Origin: Ilumatobacteraceae bacterium
GTDB taxonomy: Bacteria; Actinomycetota; Acidimicrobiia; Acidimicrobiales; Ilumatobacteraceae
NCBI GenBank assembly: GCA_022425725.1
Contig: JAKMEY010000029.1
Location: 1 to 55,680, forward strand
Reading direction: 5' to 3'
DNA length: 55,680 bases
Below, one piece after another: positions 50,646 to 55,680 of the stretch (the stretch's first letter is position 1; every line of letters starts with the position of its first letter). Made by a program: the position numbers and the translations under genes. Below the pieces are notes generated by a model, which ran no database searches, was not told the DNA's origin, and saw nothing but the letters and a program-made list of their open reading frames with translations.

Positions 50646-51574
50646 TGGCAGATCGCGTCGAGCGCCTCACCAATCTTCTTGCGTTATTGCTTGAAACCCG
50701 TCGTCCGTTGACCCTGCATGAGATTGCGTCGGAACTCGAGAGTCAATACCCCGATGCTGGTCAGGCTCGACGTGCAGCATTCGAGCGAGATAAGGCGGCG
50801 TTGCGCGAGATCGGTGTCGAGATCTCGACGGAAACGTTTGGTGGTGATCGCGCCGGTGAGATGGGGTATCGCATCGAGAGAAGTTCTTTTGAGCTTCCCG
50901 ACCTTGGCTTGACCGATGCTGAGGTACGGGCTCTTCAAGTCGCGCTAGCCGCTACTCGCCCCGATTCTGCAATTGGCGAAGAAGCCCTACTCAAACTCGG
51001 CGGGGTTGGTGGTGGGGTTGGTGGTCCGATTCGGATGCACCTGCCGGAGTTGCCGGCGTTGCCGATCTTGCGGTCGGCGGTTGCTCAGCGGCATCCTGTG
51101 ACGTTTCGTTATTCGGGAAATGTTCGAAAAGTGGAGCCGTGGGGGCTGTTGTTGCGCGACGGGTTTTGGTACGTCGTTGGATTCGATCAAGACCGTGGTG
51201 CTCGACGCACATTTCGAGTCGACCGATGCGAGGGAGAGGTCGCTGTTGATTCGGCCATCGTGTTTGAACCACCTGCAGACGGTGACGTAGGGGCTGCACT
51301 GCCAACCAACCCGCTGTTGCTGGGAGACGAGGTCGCCGCTGAGCGTGAGGCTGTGGTGCATATCGCAGCACGCCGAGCATGGCTGGTTGAACGAGAGATT
51401 GGAAGTGAACGCATTCTCGTTCGGCACGACGATGGGTCAATCACCACCGGGCTGCCGTTCACTAATGAAGATGCGCTGCGTTCGTGGGTGCTCGGATTTC
51501 TCGATGACGCTGAACTCCTTGAGCCCGTGGATGTGCGAGATCGCCTCATTGAGTGGTTGAGGGCGGCGGTCTGA
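50645..51574 (+). CDS. pafB: WYL-domain regulator, PafB-like
   Basis: A 309-aa transcription factor. An N-terminal winged helix (VERLTNLLALLLETRRPLTLHEIASELESQYP with the second half AFERDKAALREIGVEI, about 1-60) is followed by the WYL ligand domain (about 145-220, VTFRYSGNVRKVEPWGLLLRDGFWYVVGFD) and a C-terminal WCX extension. In mycobacteria PafB and PafC form a heterodimer activating DNA-damage genes independently of LexA. Here the pair is coupled by 1-nt overlaps to each other and to the dehydrogenase gene, with no Pup-proteasome genes in view. Confidence 0.88.
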   Translation: MADRVERLTNLLALLLETRRPLTLHEIASELESQYPDAGQARRAAFERDKAALREIGVEISTETFGGDRAGEMGYRIERSSFELPDLGLTDAEVRALQVALAATRPDSAIGEEALLKLGGVGGGVGGPIRMHLPELPALPILRSAVAQRHPVTFRYSGNVRKVEPWGLLLRDGFWYVVGFDQDRGARRTFRVDRCEGEVAVDSAIVFEPPADGDVGAALPTNPLLLGDEVAAEREAVVHIAARRAWLVEREIGSERILVRHDDGSITTGLPFTNEDALRSWVLGFLDDAELLEPVDVRDRLIEWLRAAV

Positions 51575-52515
51575 TGGCACAACGTCCAGCAACGGAGAGA
51601 TTGCGGCGGTTGCTCATCATCTTGCCGTGGTTGATGGAAAGGGGAGAGGTCTCAGTTGATGAGGTTGCTGAGCGCTTTTCTGTAGGTGTTGACGATCTCA
51701 TTCGAGATCTTGAATTGGTGTCGATGTGCGGTCTGCCGCCCTACGTCGATGAGATGATCGATGTCTTCATTGATGAAGGAATGATTTTCGTTGGGATTCC
51801 TCGTTTGTTTACGCGGCCGCTTCGACTCAGTGAGGTAGAGGCTTTTGAGTTACTTGCTGCCGGAAGGGCAGCGATGCAATTACCGGGCGCCGATCTTGAC
51901 GGGGCGCTGGCGAGGGGTTTGGGCAAAATTGCGATGGGATTAGGTGAGGATGACACGGGTTTGCTCGTCGTCGCTCCTACTCCTGTAATCGTTCAAGAAC
52001 TTTCAGAGGTGATCAAGAACCGCCAGCGAATCGAGGTTCGGTATCAGTCATCGAAAGATGTTGCGCCCACAGACCGACTGCTTGAGCCATTCGTGGTGTT
52101 CTCATCGCAAGGCAATTGGTACACACACGCTCACGATGTCAGTGCAGCTGGGCTCAGGACGTTCCGGATTGATCGCATCGAGTCACTAACGGTGATCGGG
52201 CAGGCGGAGAACGAGGCGCCAGATTCGATGCCTGAGCCTGGTATTTGGTTTGCTGATGCGGAAATTGAGCGGGTGACACTTCGGGTGGCTCCGCGTGGCC
52301 GGTGGATTTACGAGCGGTATCCAGTTGATGAGGTGTCCTCTCCAGATGCAGATGGTTGGGTTGAGGTTCGTCTCGCCGTGACATCTCGTCAATGGCTCGA
52401 GCGTTTGTTGTTACGTCTCGGTGATGCGGTTGAGGTGGTTGATCCGTCCTCGATGCGCGTCGCTCGCTCGGAAGCAGCAGATCGAGTGTTAAGTCGCTAC
52501 TCGGTCAAAGATTGA
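51574..52515 (+). CDS. pafC: WYL-domain regulator, PafC-like
   Basis: The 313-aa partner of the preceding gene. It has an N-terminal helix-turn-helix (RLRRLLIILPWLMERGEVSVDEVAERFSVGVDDLIRDLELVSMCG, about 10-55), a PafC-type linker (PLRLSEVEAFELLAAGRAAMQLPG), the WYL domain (IEVRYQSSKDVAPTDRLLEPFVVFSSQGNWYTHAHD), and a WCX domain to the end. ATG 51574 is the last A of the pafB stop. Its 3' end overlaps the convergent exonuclease gene by 19 bp. Confidence 0.88.
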   Translation: MAQRPATERLRRLLIILPWLMERGEVSVDEVAERFSVGVDDLIRDLELVSMCGLPPYVDEMIDVFIDEGMIFVGIPRLFTRPLRLSEVEAFELLAAGRAAMQLPGADLDGALARGLGKIAMGLGEDDTGLLVVAPTPVIVQELSEVIKNRQRIEVRYQSSKDVAPTDRLLEPFVVFSSQGNWYTHAHDVSAAGLRTFRIDRIESLTVIGQAENEAPDSMPEPGIWFADAEIERVTLRVAPRGRWIYERYPVDEVSSPDADGWVEVRLAVTSRQWLERLLLRLGDAVEVVDPSSMRVARSEAADRVLSRYSVKD

Positions 52516-53048
52516 TCTCGCAGGAGGAGCGGCAGTATTTCGGAGGTTGCAACTGCGTCGTGGAGAGCGTCGTGGCTGCGGCCGATGTTGATGCCGTATC
52601 TCTCGCAAATATCGCTGAGCCGATGTGAACGCTGTCGGTCAGGGTCGAGCCGGCGAGAGAGTCGGAGCGTGCAGAGGTGAGGACTGTTGGGTAACTGCAG
52701 ATCGTTCATTTGAGCGGCTGTGGTGAGAAACTTCCAGTCAAATGCGAGGTTGTGAGCAACAATTTCACGCCCGCCAATGCGATCGAAAAGAGTGTTGAGC
52801 GCTTGTACAGATGATGGAGCGAAGAGCAACTGGCGGCGGGAAATGCCGTGTATGTGCTGCGCGCCGATTGGGTCCCAAGGTCGCCGTAATCGAATCATCG
52901 AACTCCATGTTGAAACGTTCGTGAGACAAGTTTCGTTCGGGTGGAGATCGCCGCAGACGGCGGCTACTTGATAGATCGGATCTGACGCACCATTAAGACC
53001 ACCGGTCTCAAGGTCAATGATGGCGAAGTGCCGGACAGCAGAGCTCAC
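52497..53048 (-). CDS. DnaQ-like DEDDh 3'-5' exonuclease domain protein
   Basis: A 183-aa single-domain exonuclease. Exo I is FAIIDLETGGLNG (Asp, Glu), Exo II includes AHNLAFDWKFL, and Exo III is SHDALHDAVATSEIL (the His and Asp of DEDDh). Such stand-alone domains act in proofreading, RNA trimming or repair; which applies here is unknown. GTG 53048 is supported by a TAATCT box ending 6 nt upstream. Next to pafBC, a repair role is a reasonable guess but rests on position only. Confidence 0.87.
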   Translation of the reverse strand: MSSAVRHFAIIDLETGGLNGASDPIYQVAAVCGDLHPNETCLTNVSTWSSMIRLRRPWDPIGAQHIHGISRRQLLFAPSSVQALNTLFDRIGGREIVAHNLAFDWKFLTTAAQMNDLQLPNSPHLCTLRLSRRLDPDRQRSHRLSDICERYGINIGRSHDALHDAVATSEILPLLLRDQSLTE

Positions 53049-53054
53049 GTGGCC

Positions 53055-53060
53055 AGATTA
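53055..53060 (-). promoter_or_regulatory. -10 element of exonuclease gene, leaderless layout
   Basis: Minus-strand TAATCT, the 6-nt spacer GGCCAC, then GTG 53048. It lies in the 35-nt gap after whiB. Confidence 0.5.
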
Positions 53061-53083
53061 GGCCAGCGGTGTAACGAGGGGAA

Positions 53084-53398
53084 CTATGCGTTGCGAGCCC
53101 GGATTCCAATAGGGGCAGCGACGGTGAAGCCGAGAAGGTGCCGATCTTCTTCGTTTTCTCCGCCCCAATATCCGTATTCGTGATTTTCGCGGGCGAATTG
53201 GCGGCAGGGGATGCGCACTGGGCAAGCTGTGCACAACATATTGGCTCGTGCTTCACGGCGTTCGCGCGCCTGTGGGCGTTCGGCCTTCTTTGCAAAGAAG
53301 AGTTCAAGACGGCCCTTGCACATCGCAAATTCTTGCCATGCCACGTCACGTGGGAGGTCGTCGACTGATTCAAAAGTGAGGGGTTCAGCAACGCTCAT
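53084..53398 (-). CDS. WhiB-family Fe-S transcription factor
   Basis: A 104-aa WhiB-like protein found only in actinobacteria and their phages. Four cysteines bind a [4Fe-4S] cluster: one in FAMCKGR (Cys27) and three in MLCTACPVRIPCRQFA (C-x2-C-x5-C). The following turn GYWGGENEEDR is the family's sigma-factor and DNA contact loop. WhiB proteins bind the main sigma factor and respond to O2, NO or redox stress. The subclass (WhiB1-7) cannot be fixed with confidence. ATG 53398 follows a 16-bp palindrome containing the -10. Confidence 0.93.
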   Translation of the reverse strand: MSVAEPLTFESVDDLPRDVAWQEFAMCKGRLELFFAKKAERPQARERREARANMLCTACPVRIPCRQFARENHEYGYWGGENEEDRHLLGFTVAAPIGIRARNA

Positions 53399-53402
53399 GC
53401 TT

Positions 53403-53418
53403 CATTTAACACTAAATG
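53403..53418. promoter_or_regulatory. Palindrome covering the whiB -10
   Basis: Perfect inverted repeat CATTTA-ACAC-TAAATG. On the minus strand the middle reads TAGTGT (53414-53409), a likely whiB -10 ending 10 nt before ATG 53398, with a TTGGAA-like -35 upstream. A protein bound here would block the promoter, so autoregulation is likely. Confidence 0.6.
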
Positions 53419-53436
53419 GCGGTTTCCTATTCCAAG

Positions 53437-53456
53437 ATTGAGAAATTTTTCTCAAT
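53437..53456. repeat. Perfect 9-bp inverted repeat between phoH and whiB
   Basis: ATTGAGAAA, loop TT, TTTCTCAAT. It begins 7 nt after the phoH stop and lies just upstream of the whiB -35 region. It may be a weak AT-rich terminator hairpin for phoH or a second regulator site for whiB. Confidence 0.55.
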
Positions 53457-53463
53457 TTGTCGT

Positions 53464-54888
53464 CTACAGGAGTTCGGCGGCAAGCGAAGCGACACTTGAG
53501 CGTTCGCATGATTGCAGGGTGATATGGCCAAAACATGTCTGTCCGGTGAAGGCATTTGTGAGTACAGCGAGGGCGTTGTTGGTTTCCCCGAGGTAGGGGG
53601 CATCGATCTGGCTGGTGTCACCGGTGAACACCACTTTTGTTCCTTCTCCGACGCGAGTAAGGATCGTTCGGAGCGTCGTCGGTTCAAGGTTTTGCGCTTC
53701 GTCGATGACAACCATCTGCTGTTGGAGCGATCGACCTCGAAGAAATGTGACTGATTCGAGAGAGAGTTTTTGTCGTTCGGTGAGTTCATCGATGAGTTGG
53801 CGGGCGTCACCCGATGAACGCCGGTCGGTAAGGGCGACGACGGCGTCGTGCACAGCGGACATCCACGGGTCGAGTTTCTCGTCGAGGCTGCCAGGGAGGA
53901 AGCCAACATCTGCTCTGCCAACTGGAACGAGAGGACGATAAATGGCGACGCGCTCATATCGCTGGTCTTCGACAACCTGCTCGAGTGCAGCAGCGATGGC
54001 GAGGATTGTCTTTCCGGTGCCAGCCCGTCCGTCGAGTGCAATCACTGAAACATCAGGGTCGAGAAGGAGATCGATTGCGAATCGCTGTTCCTTATTTCGA
54101 GGATGCAATCCCCATGGCTGTGCCGGGGTCTGCGGGAGGAGGTGAAACTCGGTTCCGCGTCGTCGGGCGAGGGCAGACTGGGACCCCGCCCTGAACACCA
54201 CGTATTCGTTCTCTCGCACGAGCGGCGCCATATCAACGCTCAATGCAAGGTCGATGCCGACCGGTGTGTGATCGGCCTGATGTGTTGCCTCGTCGACGGC
54301 GACGGTTCCGTCTCGGTATAACGCGTCAATGATCTGGGTGTCGGTGTCAACAATGTGCCAGCCCGCCTGTCGAATTTCTCGGTTGCCGCCTGTTGGTTGG
54401 TGTTCGATAGCACTGAGGCCGAGGTGCGCAGCTTTGATGCGAAGCGCAGCGTCGTTCGACACCATCATTGTTGGCGCTTGACGAGATTGGCCGAGAGCTG
54501 CTCCGATGATTCGGTTGTCAGCTTTTGTTGGGTCAAGCCCATGCTCTACCAGTGCGTCGTGTTGCACGCCGTTCACTTCAATTCTGAGTGAGCCATTTCC
54601 GAGAGGAACCGGCGACGCAAGTGAACCGCCATGTTGAAGTCGAAGTTCTTCAATCGTTCGAAGTGCAGTTCGGGCCGCGCGCCCGACATCATCTGATCGG
54701 CTTTTGAGCCCGTCGAGTTCTTCGATCACAGTGAGCGGAATAACGACATCTGCCTCGCCCATCGAATGAAGGCATGCAGGGTCAGCTATGAGTACTGAGG
54801 TGTCAATGACGACTCTTGTGTTCGAGATGTCGCTCGTGTCCTTCTTACTGGCAAGAGCCTGGCGGACAGTTCCGGCGAGATCGGTCAC
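53464..54888 (-). CDS. PIN-PhoH fusion protein (PhoH2-like)
   Basis: A 474-aa protein with an N-terminal PIN ribonuclease domain and a C-terminal PhoH ATPase. The PIN acidic residues sit in VVIDTSVLIADP, TVIEELDGLK, ADNRIIGAAL and VSNDAALR (about 25-160). After a linker, PhoH has Walker A LDGRAGTGKTILAIAAAL (about 290), VIDEAQNLEPTTLRTILTRVG, and TGDTSQIDAPYLG. In mycobacteria PhoH2 is an RNA helicase/RNase paired with an upstream antitoxin gene phoAT; no such small gene is visible here. GTG 54888 has an AGAGGTGAT upstream. It is divergent from hup. Confidence 0.92.
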   Translation of the reverse strand: MTDLAGTVRQALASKKDTSDISNTRVVIDTSVLIADPACLHSMGEADVVIPLTVIEELDGLKSRSDDVGRAARTALRTIEELRLQHGGSLASPVPLGNGSLRIEVNGVQHDALVEHGLDPTKADNRIIGAALGQSRQAPTMMVSNDAALRIKAAHLGLSAIEHQPTGGNREIRQAGWHIVDTDTQIIDALYRDGTVAVDEATHQADHTPVGIDLALSVDMAPLVRENEYVVFRAGSQSALARRRGTEFHLLPQTPAQPWGLHPRNKEQRFAIDLLLDPDVSVIALDGRAGTGKTILAIAAALEQVVEDQRYERVAIYRPLVPVGRADVGFLPGSLDEKLDPWMSAVHDAVVALTDRRSSGDARQLIDELTERQKLSLESVTFLRGRSLQQQMVVIDEAQNLEPTTLRTILTRVGEGTKVVFTGDTSQIDAPYLGETNNALAVLTNAFTGQTCFGHITLQSCERSSVASLAAELL

Positions 54889-55234
54889 AGATCACCTCTG
54901 TTGAGAGAGCGCAGATGGGAGCAAACGGTTGTAGAGAGCAACGTCTTAATTTGTACAGCGTATTGTGATGGCGGTGGTGGATTTCGACTCATTCCAGATG
55001 CGGATAACCGAGTAGTGAGGTCTGTGATTCGCATTTCGTCGTTGTGACGTAAGGTCTCTGAGCAATGGTCATTTGCAAATGCAATAACATGATTAGTTGC
55101 ACCGTTGTCATTTGGTTCATTTCGATGGTGTCGTTCCCTCGTTGATGGCGTCCACCCGGTTTCGGGTGTCATCACCAACGTGGGGCCCGGAGGACAATCC
55201 CGTTCGCCGGCGTACAGACATAAAAGGACGATTT
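54889..55234. promoter_or_regulatory. Long intergenic region between phoH and hup
   Basis: At 346 bp, the longest non-coding stretch here. It holds a perfect 12-bp palindrome CATTTGCAAATG (55070-55081), possible -10 hexamers TAAGGT (55050-55055) and TAACAT (55085-55090), and a hairpin CACCCG-GTTT-CGGGTG (55153-55168) extended by GATG/CATC on its outer side. A Shine-Dalgarno AAAGGA lies before the hup ATG. I see no tRNA and no convincing small gene. A long structured leader would suit a strongly expressed chromosome protein. Confidence 0.55.
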
Positions 55235-55507
55235 ATGACTAAGTCAGAACTCATCGACGCAGTGGCAAGCGCAGCCAACGTGTCAAAGGCAGACGCCGAG
55301 CGCACAATTGGTGCATTCTTCGACACTGTCGTTGCAGGTGCAAAGAAGGGCGACAAGGTCGCTTGGCCAGGGTTTGGTGCATTTAGCGTCACCCAGCGCC
55401 CAGCCCGTACCGGCCGTAACCCTCGTACGGGTGAGCCAGTGCAGATCAAGGCATCGAACGCCATGAAGTTCAGCGCCTCCTCAACGTTGAAGTCAACCCT
55501 CAACTGA
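55235..55507 (+). CDS. hup: HU-family DNA-binding protein
   Basis: A 90-aa histone-like protein that bends and compacts DNA as a dimer. It begins MTKSELIDAVASAANVSKADAERTI; the beta arm region has GFGAFSVTQRPARTGRNPRTGEPVQI, which includes the conserved RxGRNPxTG and the intercalating Pro. It ends STLKSTLN, the normal length for bare HU. Mycobacterial HupB carries a lysine/alanine-rich tail in the same protein; here that type of tail is in the next reading unit, in the same frame after two UGA codons. Confidence 0.96.
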   Translation: MTKSELIDAVASAANVSKADAERTIGAFFDTVVAGAKKGDKVAWPGFGAFSVTQRPARTGRNPRTGEPVQIKASNAMKFSASSTLKSTLN

Positions 55508-55522
55508 GAAAGCTGATTAACA

Positions 55523-55680
55523 ATGGCAGTAAAGAAGGCAGCTCCTAAGAAAGCAGCGAAGAAGGCTCCGGCCAAGAAGGCAGCTCCTAAGAAAGCGGCG
55601 AAGAAGGCTCCGGCCAAGAAGGCAGCTCCTAAGAAAGCGGCGAAGAAGGCTCCGGCCAAGAAGGCAGCTCCTAAGAAAGC
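55523..55680 (+). CDS. Lysine/alanine/proline-rich histone H1-like protein (3' truncated)
   Basis: Opens with [18 protein letters not shown] and then repeats a 14-residue unit ([14 protein letters not shown]) to the window edge. The composition is that of histone H1-like tails and of the C-terminal half of mycobacterial HupB, which bind DNA non-specifically and fold it. It starts 15 nt after the hup stop, in the same frame, so the two are surely co-transcribed. The start is preceded only by a GAGAAAG. How far the repeats run is not visible. Confidence 0.8.
   Translation, partial: MAVKKAAPKKAAKKAPAKKAAPKKAAKKAPAKKAAPKKAAKKAPAKKAAPKK
55535..55680 (+). repeat. 42-bp tandem repeats encoding the Lys/Ala/Pro unit
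   Basis: Units at 55535-55576, 55577-55618, 55619-55660 and from 55661 to the edge. They are identical at DNA level apart from one third-position A/G difference in the first unit. Such identity suggests recent unit duplication and likely copy-number variation. Confidence 0.9.

Noticed and set aside
54889-55234. A tRNA or an antitoxin gene in the long gap by phoH
   Set aside because: No cloverleaf with a T-arm and acceptor stem could be drawn, and no short frame with a good start resembles PhoAT.
55117-55659. A 180-codon minus-strand frame with Ala/Phe/Leu repeats
   Set aside because: It is the antisense of the 42-bp Lys/Ala/Pro repeats and of hup; its repeats follow from the sense repeats.

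Overview
The window looks like chromosomal DNA of an actinobacterium, most likely of the class Acidimicrobiia (Ilumatobacter-like). The evidence is a WhiB protein, paired WYL regulators of PafB/PafC type, a ROK polyphosphate glucokinase, class E-type sortases, an HU protein next to a lysine-rich Ala/Pro/Lys repeat protein, a Rho with a long Arg/Gln/Asp/Gly-rich insertion, and many GTG starts. Genes are densely packed and 4-nt start/stop overlaps are frequent. I see no rRNA, tRNA, CRISPR array, transposase, integrase or other mobile element. The class assignment is inference, because no search could be run.

Layout. Positions 1-1070 hold a truncated ECF sigma factor with a zinc-ligand-like and membrane tail. 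Positions 1211-7117 hold dtd, then a minus-strand operon hemE-hemH-hemY-sortase-lnt. Positions 7206-12136 hold a HelD-like helicase, a DtxR regulator with a small lipoprotein, a TetR regulator, a small membrane protein and a crotonase homologue. A second sortase (12146-13465) diverges from a complete cytochrome c maturation operon, ccmABCDEFGHI (13538-20029). Positions 20026-23568 hold a phosphohistidine phosphatase, a DUF4328 membrane protein, a small zincin and mrp, with mrp divergent from a SufR-like regulator. Positions 23624-37118 are mostly amino-acid and translation genes: argS-lysA, a crotonase on the other strand, hom-thrC, rho, rpmE, an unknown gene, prfA-prmC, chorismate mutase and a geranylgeranyl-reductase-family enzyme. 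Positions 37137-49715 are mainly carbohydrate, transport and envelope genes: polyphosphate glucokinase, a cation exchanger, a PfkB kinase, an M20 peptidase, argG, a GT2, an L,D-transpeptidase, RarD, pgi and glgX. Positions 49773-55680 hold a 3-hydroxyacyl-CoA dehydrogenase, pafB-pafC, a DnaQ-like exonuclease, whiB, a PIN-PhoH protein, hup, and the start of the lysine-rich protein.

How the genes fit together. An iron, heme and redox theme runs through the first 23 kb: coproporphyrin-type heme synthesis, heme delivery to c-type cytochromes by Ccm system I, a DtxR metal sensor, and Mrp facing a three-cysteine SufR-like regulator. A second theme is the cell envelope: two sortases with Thr-rich linkers, Lnt, an L,D-transpeptidase and a prenyl reductase. 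The clearest gene-expression signal is a TANNNT-like hexamer ending 6-8 nt before the start codon of at least 15 genes or operons. This is the geometry of leaderless transcripts, and it was used here to choose starts. Genes with real leaders and Shine-Dalgarno sites (rho, rpmE, chorismate mutase, hup) contrast with these.

The most interesting points are: an apolipoprotein N-acyltransferase whose catalytic Cys position is Ser; the widespread leaderless layout; a perfect 12-bp inverted repeat between a crotonase gene and hom; palindromes at the whiB promoter; a structured rho leader and a Rho with Gly at the bicyclomycin-contact Ser; and HU and its lysine-rich tail encoded as separate genes in the same frame.
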